Positions 8,197 through 16,256 of a stretch of DNA of 64,000 bases are shown piece after piece. Origin of the DNA: Polynucleobacter sp. MWH-Svant-W18 (GTDB lineage: Bacteria; Pseudomonadota; Gammaproteobacteria; Burkholderiales; Burkholderiaceae). The translations under genes were made by a program, and so were the position numbers. The DNA lies in the NCBI RefSeq assembly GCF_018687495.1, contig NZ_CP061293.1:1364001-1428000 (forward strand), given 5' to 3'. The notes under the pieces are model-generated. The model had not been told where the DNA came from. It saw only the letters and a program-made list of their open reading frames with translations, and made no database searches. The first letter of the stretch is position 1. Each line of letters begins with the position of its first letter.

Positions 8197-8850
8197 TTAA
8201 TCTATTAAATGCCCTGTCTTCACAAAAATAGTACAGCCTTCTTTGCTAAAGGGTTGGTGCAAACTCATGTGGGGACTTCTAATCCATGATCCAGCCGGAT
8301 AACGTCCATGCTCATCCTCAAATACACCATCCACTACAAAGATTTCCTCGCCCCCATAATGCTTATGCGGGTTGAAATAGGTTTGCGGTGCCCAACGAAC
8401 TAAGCTTGACCCACCTCCCTGTTGCATCAAGGGCATGACCGTAAGGCCTGAAACCATGCCCTGGTACCAAGGCGCAGTATTAGTGTCAACAATCTCCCGC
8501 ACAACTTGATCCAATCCAAGATGTCTGAGTTTTACAAATAGTGTGCAGCCTGGATTACTAAAAGGGGCATGCGAAGAACCTGGAGGATTCATGATGTAAG
8601 TCCCAGCAGGATAGCTACCGGTCTCGTCGCTAAAAACTCCATCCAAAACCAAAATTTCCTCACCGAATTCATGGGTATGGGATTTAAATTGAGATCCAGG
8701 TTGATAACGCACTATTGAAGTTGCTTTTGCCACTTCATCGCCAAGTCGATCTAGCATTCGTCTCTCAATGCCTGACTCAGGACTGGGAACCCAAGGTAAG
8801 TCATGATGACTCATGACAACTCTCTTACTGTAGTCGGAATTAATGTTCAT
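8197..8850 (-). CDS. tandem double-cupin protein, ChrR C-terminal-like
   Basis: A protein with two copies of a cupin domain of the ChrR anti-sigma C-terminal type. Each copy has the H-x-H ... EE ... H metal pattern: SHTHEFGEEILVLDG then SSHAPF in the first, and PHKHYGGEEIFVVDG then SLHQPF in the second. The zinc-binding N-terminal anti-sigma domain of ChrR is absent, and no ECF sigma gene is adjacent, so it is probably an enzyme or sensor cupin and not an anti-sigma factor. I prefer the ATG at 8850 (217 residues). An in-frame TTG at 8886 would add 12 residues but lacks a ribosome-binding site. Confidence 0.85.
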   Translation of the reverse strand: MNINSDYSKRVVMSHHDLPWVPSPESGIERRMLDRLGDEVAKATSIVRYQPGSQFKSHTHEFGEEILVLDGVFSDETGSYPAGTYIMNPPGSSHAPFSNPGCTLFVKLRHLGLDQVVREIVDTNTAPWYQGMVSGLTVMPLMQQGGGSSLVRWAPQTYFNPHKHYGGEEIFVVDGVFEDEHGRYPAGSWIRSPHMSLHQPFSKEGCTIFVKTGHLID

Positions 8851-8930
8851 AATTTTTCTAGGGTCATTCTGCGCAGAATAAACCAAAATCGTTGCAAGAA
8901 GTATTCACTCAATTAATCATGTAAAGAAAA

Positions 8931-8958
8931 ACGACTTAGGAATTTCTCCCTAAGTCGT
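8931..8958 (-). terminator. intrinsic terminator downstream of the split tRNA
   Basis: Read on the minus strand, a 10-bp stem (ACGACTTAGG and its complement, near-palindromic arms at 8931-8940 and 8949-8958) is followed by TTTTTCTTT. It lies about 10 bases after the CCA end of the tRNA and so would end the rpoD-tRNA transcript. Confidence 0.8.
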
Positions 8959-8967
8959 TGACATTGC

Positions 8968-9262
8968 TGGTGGGCCCACCAGGACTTGAACCTGGGACCA
9001 AAGGATTCCGGTTTGTGTAGCTTTCACTACTCCCTGGACTATGCCTTCATCATATAAAGATTTACATCCTCACTTAGATGGGTGCCGTCTAGTCTCTACA
9101 CGTTCAAAGTATTTCTACTAAGCTTCGCTCGGCGTTAGCTTGTGCAGCTTTTGGCTACATTTAGCTTTCTCCGAATTTGACACCATCCCTTATGCAGTTT
9201 CCACGCATAAGGCACAACTTTCGCTATGAGTCCTCTGCTCTAACCAACTGAGCTATAGGCCC
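8968..9262 (-). tRNA. tRNA with CAU anticodon (probably tRNA-Ile2), interrupted by a group I intron
   Basis: Exons at 9226-9262 (5' half, 37 nt) and 8968-9007 (3' half, 40 nt, CCA encoded) join into a 77-nt cloverleaf. The acceptor GGGCCTA pairs with TGGGCCC, the D arm is GCTC...GAGC, the anticodon stem GAGGA/TCCTT encloses the loop CTCATAA, and the T stem is CCAGG/CCTGG. The anticodon is CAU. The C4-G69 and C5-G68 acceptor pairs and the same-site intron in Azoarcus tRNA-Ile(CAU) favour the lysidine-modified AUA-reading isoleucine tRNA, though an elongator Met tRNA cannot be excluded. The gene follows rpoD on the same strand. Splicing is required to make a usable tRNA. Confidence 0.9.
9008..9225 (-). 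ncRNA. self-splicing group I intron (subgroup IC3-like) in the tRNA anticodon loop
   Basis: A 218-nt intron inserted directly after anticodon CAU. P1 can form from exon CAU plus intron AGC, a GAAA tetraloop, then GUU and the internal guide GUG, so the guide pairs with the anticodon itself and leaves the required U-G pair at the splice site. The core matches the Azoarcus tRNA-Ile intron from memory: the P4/P5-side block complementary to 9171-9187, the P7 block complementary to 9080-9096 (contains ACUAGAC), and its partner complementary to 9031-9048 (contains AUAGUCC). The intron ends ACAAACCGG with a terminal G. There is no homing endonuclease. Splicing itself is predicted, not shown. Confidence 0.92.
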
Positions 9263-9272
9263 TTAATCGTTA

Positions 9273-9382
9273 CATTTACTACACACCTTACTGCTGGTGT
9301 TTACCACTTCAAAACCACACTAAAACCGCATTTACTACACACCTCGGTTTTTGCTTCGGTGTGTACGCGGTGTGTAGTGAAT
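9273..9382. repeat. cluster of direct and inverted GGTGTGTA repeats between the tRNA half and the tRNA
   Basis: CATTTACTACACACCT occurs twice in direct orientation at 9273-9288 and 9329-9344. The complementary core GGTGTGTA occurs at 9358-9365 and 9369-9376. The second direct copy can pair with the 9358 copy as an 8-bp stem around a 14-nt loop. The stretch has no open reading frame of note. The whole spacer 9263-9458 otherwise shows only small hairpins (arms 9406-9410/9422-9426) and the palindrome CCCTAGGG at 9441-9448. Its role is unknown. Confidence 0.6.
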
Positions 9383-9458
9383 TTATATCGCCTAATTCAC
9401 CACTAACCTCTTGAATCTATTGAGGTCTTTGTTACAAGACCCCTAGGGCTTCTTTCTT

Positions 9459-9495
9459 ATGAGTCCTCTGCTCTAACCAACTGAGCTATAGGCCC
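9459..9495 (-). pseudogene. orphan duplicate of the 5' half of the CAU tRNA
   Basis: A 37-nt stretch identical over its full length to the 5' exon of the split tRNA (9226-9262), from the first base through the CAU anticodon. It starts 13 bases after the rpoD stop. It is followed not by an intron core or a 3' half but by AAGAAAG and unrelated sequence. Faint similarity continues just outside: GATTAA upstream of both copies, and GAAAG after the anticodon in both. It cannot form a tRNA by itself. It looks like a truncated duplicate or the scar of a recombination at the tRNA. Confidence 0.85.
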
Positions 9496-9508
9496 GTTAA
9501 TCCTTCAA

Positions 9509-12112
9509 TCAATCCTCTTCGAGGAAGGTCTTGAGTTTGTCGCTACGGCTTGGGTGACGCATTTTTCTGAGAGCCTTCGCCTCAATCTGACGAATACGCT
9601 CACGAGTAACATCAAACTGCTTACCTACTTCTTCGAGAGTATGGTCAGTGCTCATCTCTACACCAAAGCGCATGCGCAATACTTTTGCCTCACGTGGTGT
9701 TAATGAGTCCAGCACGTCTTTGACGACATCACGCATAGATTCATGCAAAGCTGCTTCTGCTGGAGCCAAGGTGTTGCCATCTTCAATGAAGTCGCCCAAA
9801 TGAGAGTCTTCATCGTCACCAATTGGTGTCTCCATAGAGATTGGCTCTTTAGCAATCTTCATGATCTTACGAATCTTGTCTTCAGGAATCTCCATCTTCA
9901 GAGCCAAGGTTGCAGCATCTGGCTCATGACCAGTTTCTTGCAAGATTTGACGGCTGATGCGGTTCATCTTATTGATCGTCTCGATCATATGAACAGGAAT
10001 ACGGATCGTACGGGCTTGGTCAGCAATAGAGCGGGTAATTGCCTGACGAATCCACCAAGTTGCGTAGGTAGAGAACTTATAGCCACGACGGTATTCAAAC
10101 TTATCTACCGCCTTCATCAAACCAATATTGCCCTCTTGAATCAAATCCAAGAACTGCAAGCCACGATTGGTGTATTTCTTAGCAATGGAGATCACCAAAC
10201 GTAAGTTAGCTACGGTCATCTCACGCTTCGCTTCACGGGCACGCTTCTCGCCAGCGATCATTTGCTTGTTGACTTCTTTCAACTCAGGAAGCGGAATCAC
10301 TACATTCTTTTGAATATCAATCAACTTCTGCTGCAGCTCTTGAATTGCAGGAACGTTACGTTGCAAGAGTGCGCTGTAAGGCTTGTTATCTTTGAGTAAC
10401 TTCTCAGTCCAGGTCAGATCCATAGACATCTTAGGAAAGTCTTTGAGTACTTCTCCACGATTAACGCCTACTTTATCTACTAACAAGCTCACGATGCCGC
10501 GCTCAAGCTTCCACACTTGGTCAACCTGTGAGCGCATGGTGTCACATAACTTCTCAACACTCTTCGCAGTAAGGCGGAAGCCTAGGAGCTCTCCACGGAT
10601 AGCATCTTGTGCTTTGATATAAGCAGGGCAGTTATAGCCATCCTTATCAAAGGCACGACGCATCTTGTCAGCTTGCGTGCGAACAATCGCAAACTTTTCT
10701 AAAGAGATTTGCTTGAGTTCCTCGAGCTGTTTAGCGTTAGCTGTAGCAGCACCGCCGCCACCGCCGCCTTCATCCTCTTCACCCTCATCACCCTCTTCTG
10801 CATCAGGGTCGATCTCTGGCTCTTCAGGTCCCAACTTGATATCTTCTGCGTTTGGATCAACTAAGCCATCTACAAACTGGTCGATCTCCATCTCGCCGCT
10901 AGCAATCTTGTCGACGTTAGCAAGAATTTCTGCGATTGTGACTGGACAAGCAGCCAGTGCCATCACCATGTCTTTGAGACCAGCCTCAATCTTCTTGGCA
11001 ATCACAATCTCGCCTTCGCGAGTCAAAAGATCCACGGTACCCATCTCACGCATATACATACGGACTGGATCGGTAGTGCGACCAAATTCTGAATCTACTG
11101 TAGAGAGTGCGGCTTCAGCTTCTTCTTCGGCCTCTTCTTCAGAAGCTGCAGCTGCTGTGTTATCTGACAGAATTAATGTTTCTGCATCAGGCGCTTGCTC
11201 ATAAACAGTAATACCAATGTCATTCAATAAGCTGATCAAAGTTTCTAATGCATCTGCATCAGATAACTCATCAGACATCACGTCATTCATCTCGCCATGG
11301 GTTAGATAACCCTTGGACATACCCATCTTGATCAATGTTTTGAGGCGAGCACGACGGAGCTCTTGTTGCTCTTCAGTGCCGAGCTGTTGTGCAGCAAATT
11401 CTTTTAAGAGCGCTTTCTCTTTGGCTTTACGCTCACGTGCTTTTTGACGGTCCGTTAAAACCGGTTCAGCACCCTCAGCTGGAGCGTCGACCTTAGCCTT
11501 ACGACCGCGCGTCTTTTTCTCTTCTTCGACTGCTGGAACTTCAGCTTCAACAGTCTTGGCTTTCTTGCCTTTAACTTCTTCAACTTTTACGGGAGCTGCT
11601 GCTTTTGCTTTTTTAACTGGCTCAACCTTGACCGGTTTTGCAGGCACCTTAGCTGCAACTGTTTTTACAGCAACTTTAGCTGGCAACTTAGCCGGCGCTT
11701 TAGCGGGAGCCTTAGCGGGAACTTTAGCAACTGGCTTGGCTGCCTTTACAGTCTTGGCAAGCACTTTAGTTTTTGCTACTGGCTTAGCCGCAACTTTTTT
11801 AGCTACTGGCTTAGCAGGTGCTTTTGCAGTTTTAACTGGGGCTTTTGCTGGCCTAGCAATGACCTTAGTTTTTGCTACTGGCTTAGCCGCAACTTTTTTA
11901 GCTACTGGCTTAGCAGGTGCTTTTGCAGTTTTAACTGGGGCTTTTGCTGGCTTAGCAATGACCTTAGTTTTTGCTACTGGCTTAGCCGCAACTTTTTTAG
12001 CTACTGGCTTACTGGTAGATTTAGCGGCTGGCTTAGCAACTGTTTTGGCAGCTGGCTTAGCTGGCGCCTTTGTTGCTGGTTTAACTGGTTTTTTGGTCTT
12101 GGTATTAGGCAT
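9509..12112 (-). CDS. rpoD: RNA polymerase primary sigma factor (sigma-70) with long Lys/Ala/Pro repeat N-terminus
   Basis: An 867-residue housekeeping sigma factor. Regions 2.1-2.4 lie at about 637-707 ([20 protein letters not shown], then [12 protein letters not shown]), region 3 at about 716-793, and region 4 with its helix-turn-helix ([20 protein letters not shown]) at about 806-860. Region 1.2 begins near [13 protein letters not shown]. An acidic, glycine-rich linker precedes the conserved core. The first 200 residues or so are Lys/Ala/Pro-rich with a 33-residue tandem repeat, resembling histone H1-like or PhaF tails, and make the protein longer than typical (613 in E. coli). It is last in the rpsU-yqeY-dnaG-rpoD operon and runs into the tRNA locus. 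Confidence 0.97.
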   Translation of the reverse strand: MPNTKTKKPVKPATKAPAKPAAKTVAKPAAKSTSKPVAKKVAAKPVAKTKVIAKPAKAPVKTAKAPAKPVAKKVAAKPVAKTKVIARPAKAPVKTAKAPAKPVAKKVAAKPVAKTKVLAKTVKAAKPVAKVPAKAPAKAPAKLPAKVAVKTVAAKVPAKPVKVEPVKKAKAAAPVKVEEVKGKKAKTVEAEVPAVEEEKKTRGRKAKVDAPAEGAEPVLTDRQKARERKAKEKALLKEFAAQQLGTEEQQELRRARLKTLIKMGMSKGYLTHGEMNDVMSDELSDADALETLISLLNDIGITVYEQAPDAETLILSDNTAAAASEEEAEEEAEAALSTVDSEFGRTTDPVRMYMREMGTVDLLTREGEIVIAKKIEAGLKDMVMALAACPVTIAEILANVDKIASGEMEIDQFVDGLVDPNAEDIKLGPEEPEIDPDAEEGDEGEEDEGGGGGGAATANAKQLEELKQISLEKFAIVRTQADKMRRAFDKDGYNCPAYIKAQDAIRGELLGFRLTAKSVEKLCDTMRSQVDQVWKLERGIVSLLVDKVGVNRGEVLKDFPKMSMDLTWTEKLLKDNKPYSALLQRNVPAIQELQQKLIDIQKNVVIPLPELKEVNKQMIAGEKRAREAKREMTVANLRLVISIAKKYTNRGLQFLDLIQEGNIGLMKAVDKFEYRRGYKFSTYATWWIRQAITRSIADQARTIRIPVHMIETINKMNRISRQILQETGHEPDAATLALKMEIPEDKIRKIMKIAKEPISMETPIGDDEDSHLGDFIEDGNTLAPAEAALHESMRDVVKDVLDSLTPREAKVLRMRFGVEMSTDHTLEEVGKQFDVTRERIRQIEAKALRKMRHPSRSDKLKTFLEED
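11759..12004 (-). repeat. 99-bp tandem repeat inside rpoD
   Basis: Codons 37-69 and 70-102 are two copies of a 33-residue unit starting [15 protein letters not shown]. The copies are nearly identical at DNA level; I see one base difference, changing Lys to Arg. A third partial copy covers codons 103-118. The high nucleotide identity suggests recent duplication or ongoing copy-number change. Confidence 0.85.
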
Positions 12113-12246
12113 TGATTAGCACTTACTCACATTACTGTTATAGATATCGACTGATTAAGTACAGCCCCGTAACTCACTTACCCCAAATTTCATCAAAATA
12201 AAGCGCAAGTGGCTGAATTAATTCATTTTTTTCTTGGGAACAGAGG

Positions 12247-12252
12247 ATTATA
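12247..12252 (-). promoter_or_regulatory. candidate promoter -10 element in the dnaG-rpoD gap
   Basis: On the minus strand TATAAT lies about 135 bases before the rpoD ATG. The dyad GTCGGAATCGAC (12253-12264) sits directly upstream of it in the spacer. A convincing -35 is not visible. It would allow rpoD to be expressed apart from dnaG, with a leader of about 125 nt. The rest of the 223-bp gap (12113-12335) is AT-rich and otherwise featureless. Confidence 0.45.
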
Positions 12253-12335
12253 GTCGATTCCGACTTTTTTTAGCCCCTAATAGTATTAAATATGGGGTAA
12301 TTTCAGAGAATTTCTTGGGATGTTTCAGTAAATTC

Positions 12336-14291
12336 TTAGGAGAATTTCAGCTTTTCACCCAATTCCCGATATCTCGCTCGATCTTGCTCATTGGCAGCGC
12401 TCCCAGCGATCTTTTGGGCAATTTCCGTCATTTCTTGTTTGAGCTGAGAAAGCTCTAGCTTTTTAAAGGCGCCTTCTAGATCTGCAGTTGCGCCCTCTAG
12501 ATCCAGATCTGAGTCCATCACCCGCTTTCTGAGCACTTCATAAAGTGGGGCTAAGGCGCTTCTTGAAAGTTGATCTTGAAACATGGCAAATGCACCTGCA
12601 CCAACAATCGCAGGTTTGCCGTTCTCACCCTGGACCAACTCCACAAGATCACATTGCACTAATAAATCTTGCATGAGCTCTAGTGCTTTGCTTGATCGTT
12701 GTTCAGCCGCTTTTAATGCAAGAGCACGCTGATTAGCATCAAGTGCTTTTCCCAAATGCGGGAATTGAATTAAGACACGCAACATTTGCTCAGCCAAATC
12801 CATTGGGGCTTTAGGTGGCTCAATATTTTGTGTGGCAACTCTTTTGGCAGAACCTTTAGATGCTTGCCATGGTGCACCTTGCGCGCGATTGCCTGAATTT
12901 ACAAAACTATTTTGCGGTCTTCCCGCATTACTTGAGTAAGTGCTTGGCGCTGGCGCAGGGGCTACAGTTAAGCCACAAAAAGCCTCAAGTTCTGCAGGCG
13001 TAGTATTGGTGCGAATCGCCAGTTCACGCAGGATCTGAGTACGCAACGCAATTGGTGGCATTGAGAGTAATAGAGGCTTGGCCGCATGATGGGTATGGGC
13101 TCGGCCCTCTGGAGTCGTTAACTCATGATCCTCACTGACTACCTTAAAGAAGAAGCTTGAAAGTGACATAGCTTCTTTAATGACTTTTTCAAAAGCGGGT
13201 GCACCGTAAGCACGAACATAACTATCTGGGTCATGTTCAGTAGGTAAAAATAAGAAGCGAATTTCTTTATCATCTGACATGAGTGGCAAGCAAGCTTCTA
13301 AGGCACGCTGAGCGGCGCGCTGACCTGCTGAGTCACCATCAAAGGAAAACACGACTTTATCGGTTTGACGTAAAAGCATCCGCACATGATTTGCAGTACA
13401 TGCCGTGCCAAGCGTAGCCACTGCATTTGGAAAACCCAATTGCGCCAAGGCGACAACATCCATATAGCCTTCACACACTAGAACATATTCTTGCGCACGG
13501 ATCGCTTGTCTGGCTTCAAACAAGCCATAAAGCGTGTTGCCCTTTGAGAATAGTGGTGTCTCTGGAGAATTTAAATACTTAGGTTCACCTTGATCGAGAA
13601 TACGGCCGCCAAAGCCTATCGTTTGACCCTTGGGATTGCGAATTGGGAACATCACTCGATCACGGAAACGATCGTAGCGTTTTACCGGGTGTTTATCTGC
13701 AGGAGCGCCTTCAGACTGCTCCCCCTGAATCACTAGGCCACCTTCCACCAAGGTCTTAGCGACCTCATCGTTGGTGTATGGACCAAATACCGCCTCAAGA
13801 CCTTGCCAACCATCTGGTGCATAACCGAGTCCATAGCGTTTAGCGATTTCGCCAGTAAGACCGCGGCCTTTTAAGTATTCAACTGCACGAGTACTGCCCT
13901 TCAGTTGCTGACGATACCAATCTGCCGCTGAACTCATCACCTCACTTAGGGCCATTGCCTGCTGCTGTCTTGCCACATCATTAGCGGTGCGCTCTTCACG
14001 TGGCACATCTAAACCCGCAGATCTCGCAAGATCTTCAATCGCATCGACATAACCGAGGCCTGAATACTCCATCATGAAACTGATAGCTGAGCCATGTGCG
14101 CCACAACCAAAGCAGTGATAGAACTGTTTAGTGGGTGATACGGAAAAAGATGGGGACTTCTCTGAATGAAAGGGACACAAACCTTGATAGTTTGCGCCTG
14201 CCTTTTTTAACTTTACGTGTTGCCCAACCACATCAACGATGTCAACCCGATTTAAAAGATCGGCAATGAAGGAATGTGGAATGAGCGCCAT
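12336..14291 (-). CDS. dnaG: DNA primase
   Basis: A 651-residue DnaG that makes RNA primers at the replication fork. The N-terminal zinc ribbon is CPFHSEKSPSFSV...YHCFGCG with ligands Cys39, His42, Cys60 and Cys63. The RNA polymerase core and TOPRIM domain follow (VCEGYMDVVALAQLG and FSFDGDSAGQRAA), then a linker rich in Ser/Asn/Ala near residues 445-500. The C-terminal helicase-interaction domain is less conserved. It lies 27 bases after yqeY and before rpoD in the classical macromolecular-synthesis operon. Confidence 0.97.
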   Translation of the reverse strand: MALIPHSFIADLLNRVDIVDVVGQHVKLKKAGANYQGLCPFHSEKSPSFSVSPTKQFYHCFGCGAHGSAISFMMEYSGLGYVDAIEDLARSAGLDVPREERTANDVARQQQAMALSEVMSSAADWYRQQLKGSTRAVEYLKGRGLTGEIAKRYGLGYAPDGWQGLEAVFGPYTNDEVAKTLVEGGLVIQGEQSEGAPADKHPVKRYDRFRDRVMFPIRNPKGQTIGFGGRILDQGEPKYLNSPETPLFSKGNTLYGLFEARQAIRAQEYVLVCEGYMDVVALAQLGFPNAVATLGTACTANHVRMLLRQTDKVVFSFDGDSAGQRAAQRALEACLPLMSDDKEIRFLFLPTEHDPDSYVRAYGAPAFEKVIKEAMSLSSFFFKVVSEDHELTTPEGRAHTHHAAKPLLLSMPPIALRTQILRELAIRTNTTPAELEAFCGLTVAPAPAPSTYSSNAGRPQNSFVNSGNRAQGAPWQASKGSAKRVATQNIEPPKAPMDLAEQMLRVLIQFPHLGKALDANQRALALKAAEQRSSKALELMQDLLVQCDLVELVQGENGKPAIVGAGAFAMFQDQLSRSALAPLYEVLRKRVMDSDLDLEGATADLEGAFKKLELSQLKQEMTEIAQKIAGSAANEQDRARYRELGEKLKFS

Positions 14292-14318
14292 AAGGCTAGG
14301 AGTATGCGATGAGTTCTC

Positions 14319-14765
14319 TTATTTTGCGAGTGCGGCTTTTACCAGGCCAGAAACCTTACCCATATCAGCCTTACCAGCCAATTGAGCCTTGAGAACACCA
14401 ATCACCTTGCCCATATCTTGAGGGCCTGCTGCGCCAGTAGTCGCAACCGCTGCAGCCACTGCTGCCTCTACCTCAGCATCAGACATTTGAGCGGGCATGT
14501 AATCTTGCAAAATTACCATCTCAGCAGCTTCAATCGCCACCAAATCATCGCGCCCTGCTTTTTCAAACTGAGAAATAGAGTCTTTGCGTTGCTTAATCAT
14601 TTTTTCAATAGTGGCAATAATCGCTGCATCATCAAGCACAATGCGATCATCCACCTCACGCTGCTTGATTGCAGCCAACAATAGGCGAATGGTGCCAAGA
14701 CGTGCTGTCTCTTTAGCACGCATTGCATTTTTCATATCTTCGGTAATTTGATCTTTCAGACTCAT
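14319..14765 (-). CDS. GatB/YqeY domain protein
   Basis: A 148-residue protein of the GatB/YqeY family, which resembles the tRNA-binding tail of the GatB amidotransferase subunit. The specific role of stand-alone YqeY is unsettled. Visible signatures are MSLKDQITEDMKNAMRAK at the start and the C-terminal MGKVIGVLKAQLAGKADMGKVSGLVK repeat. An AGGAAC lies 8 bases before the ATG at 14765, so I chose that start over an upstream in-frame codon that would add 11 residues. It sits between rpsU and dnaG, where this family is often found. Confidence 0.92.
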   Translation of the reverse strand: MSLKDQITEDMKNAMRAKETARLGTIRLLLAAIKQREVDDRIVLDDAAIIATIEKMIKQRKDSISQFEKAGRDDLVAIEAAEMVILQDYMPAQMSDAEVEAAVAAAVATTGAAGPQDMGKVIGVLKAQLAGKADMGKVSGLVKAALAK

Positions 14766-14804
14766 TGCATTGTTCCTAATGTTGAATGTACCAGGCAATT
14801 AAAA

Positions 14805-14840
14805 AGCAAAAACCCGCTGCGTTTCACCGTCAGCGGGTTT
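14805..14840 (-). terminator. intrinsic terminator or attenuator between rpsU and yqeY
   Basis: On the minus strand a 9-bp GC-rich stem (AACCCGCTG at 14811-14819 pairing with CAGCGGGTT at 14831-14839) is followed by TTTTTGCTTTTT. It would partly end transcription after rpsU, raising S21 output relative to dnaG and rpoD, as described for this operon in other bacteria. Confidence 0.8.
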
Positions 14841-14874
14841 CAAAGCTTCTCGGTGAAGAGAGCTTTAAATTCTA

Positions 14875-15087
14875 TTAGTAAAGCTTCTTAGGCAACATTT
14901 GGCTGCGAATACGCTTGTAATGGCGTTTAGCAGCGGCAGCCTTTTTACGCTTACGCTCAGCCGTTGGCTTCTCGTAAAACTCGCGGGCACGCAAGTCTGT
15001 CAAAAGACCATTTTTTTCAATGGTGCGCTTGAAACGGCGCAATGCCACTTCAAATGGTTCGTTTTCGCGGAGGCGGACTGTAGTCAT
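14875..15087 (-). CDS. rpsU: 30S ribosomal protein S21
   Basis: A 70-residue basic protein that helps the 30S subunit select mRNA. The sequence starts [21 protein letters not shown] and ends in the Lys/Arg-rich tail [23 protein letters not shown], typical of S21. It is the first gene of the rpsU-yqeY-dnaG-rpoD cluster and is divergent from tsaD, with 78 bp between the two starts. Confidence 0.97.
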   Translation of the reverse strand: MTTVRLRENEPFEVALRRFKRTIEKNGLLTDLRAREFYEKPTAERKRKKAAAAKRHYKRIRSQMLPKKLY

Positions 15088-15165
15088 ACTTATTTAACTC
15101 GTATATGCTCGATAGGTATCGAAAAAATTAACTGAATTGCGATTCTAGCACGACCAAGCGAAAAA

Positions 15166-16239
15166 ATGATTGTTTTAGGCATAGAAACTTCTTGTGACGA
15201 GACCGGGGTGGCTTTATACAACACGACCCCCTGGGAAGAGGGAAAACCTGCCTTTAAAGGCATTCTGGGCCAAGGTTTGCACTCTCAAATCGTCATGCAC
15301 CGGGATTATGGGGGTGTCGTACCTGAGCTCGCCTCCCGTGACCACATTCGCCGTGTTTTGCCCCTTTTGGATGAATCTTTGGCCAAATCTGGCCTCAAAT
15401 TGACAGATATTGATGCCGTGGCCTTCACTCAGGGGCCGGGATTGGCTGGCGCCCTCCTCGTCGGCAGTGCCTTTGCCAAATCCCTGGCTCAAGGCCTTAA
15501 TTTGCCCTCGATTGGGGTTCATCACCTCGAGGGACATCTACTTTCCCCGCTTTTAGGACAAACCGCCCCCCAATTTCCTTTTATTGCCCTTTTGGTTTCT
15601 GGGGGCCATACCCAGCTGATGAAAGTCTCTGGCATAGGCCAATATGAACTCTTGGGCGAAACCTTAGACGATGCCGCAGGCGAAGCATTTGATAAGACTG
15701 CCAAGCTATTAGGTCTTGACTACCCCGGTGGCGCTGCGATTTCTAAATTAGCAGAAAAGGGGCGCGTCGGAATATTTGACTTACCTAAACCGATGCTGCA
15801 CTCTGGTGATTTAGATTTTTCCTTCTCTGGATTAAAAACTGCTGTTCTCAATCAAGTGAAAAAGTTTGAAGAGCAAAAAACAGTAGATGCAACTGAAGTC
15901 GCACAATTTCATGCAGATCTGGCACGAAGTTTTGTGGATGCCATCGTTGCAGTCTTAGTGAGTAAATCTGAAAAAGCACTCAAGCAAACTACTTGTAAAC
16001 ATTTAGTACTTGCGGGTGGCGTAGGCGCAAACTTGCAATTGCGTAACGCTCTCAATGACAAAGCGCTCAAGAATCACTTCGAAGTGCACTATCCACCACT
16101 CGAGTTATGCACTGACAATGGCGTGATGATTGCTTTTGCTGGAGCATTACGGATGCTTGCCAAAAATAATGGCTCCACAACTTCTGGAGCCTTTGATATC
16201 AAACCCCGCTGGGATTTGGAGAGCAATAACCTCAAGTAA
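15166..16239 (+). CDS. tsaD: tRNA N6-threonylcarbamoyladenosine transferase
   Basis: A 357-residue ASKHA-fold enzyme that, with TsaB and TsaE, transfers the threonylcarbamoyl group to A37 of ANN-decoding tRNAs. The start is [16 protein letters not shown], the metal-binding HHLEGH is at 119-124, LVSGGHTQL follows near 144, and LAGGVGAN lies near the C-terminus. The length is standard. It is divergent from rpsU, as in many proteobacteria, and converges on folE2 with a 17-bp gap. The CAU-type isoleucine tRNA in this window is an expected substrate class. Confidence 0.97.
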   Translation: MIVLGIETSCDETGVALYNTTPWEEGKPAFKGILGQGLHSQIVMHRDYGGVVPELASRDHIRRVLPLLDESLAKSGLKLTDIDAVAFTQGPGLAGALLVGSAFAKSLAQGLNLPSIGVHHLEGHLLSPLLGQTAPQFPFIALLVSGGHTQLMKVSGIGQYELLGETLDDAAGEAFDKTAKLLGLDYPGGAAISKLAEKGRVGIFDLPKPMLHSGDLDFSFSGLKTAVLNQVKKFEEQKTVDATEVAQFHADLARSFVDAIVAVLVSKSEKALKQTTCKHLVLAGGVGANLQLRNALNDKALKNHFEVHYPPLELCTDNGVMIAFAGALRMLAKNNGSTTSGAFDIKPRWDLESNNLK

Positions 16240-16256
16240 TGAGGAGAAAAAAGGGT

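Noticed and set aside
9273..9382. CRISPR-like array
   Set aside because: Only two direct copies of a 16-bp motif plus inverted copies; no regular spacer length and no cas genes.
9226..9495. Two complete tRNA genes in tandem
   Set aside because: Only one copy has a 3' half. The 9459-9495 copy lacks any sequence able to complete the anticodon stem or acceptor.
10665..11204. Open frame antisense to the acidic linker of rpoD
   Set aside because: Ser/Pro-rich shadow produced by Asp/Glu/Gly codons on the other strand.
11556..12119. 187-codon open frame antisense to the start of rpoD
   Set aside because: It is the reverse reading of the Lys/Ala/Pro repeats, giving a low-complexity Ala/Thr/Leu/Gly string; RpoD is clearly the coding strand.
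13950..14200. Possible intein or insertion in dnaG
   Set aside because: The zinc ribbon and polymerase motifs are continuous and the length is normal for beta-proteobacterial DnaG.
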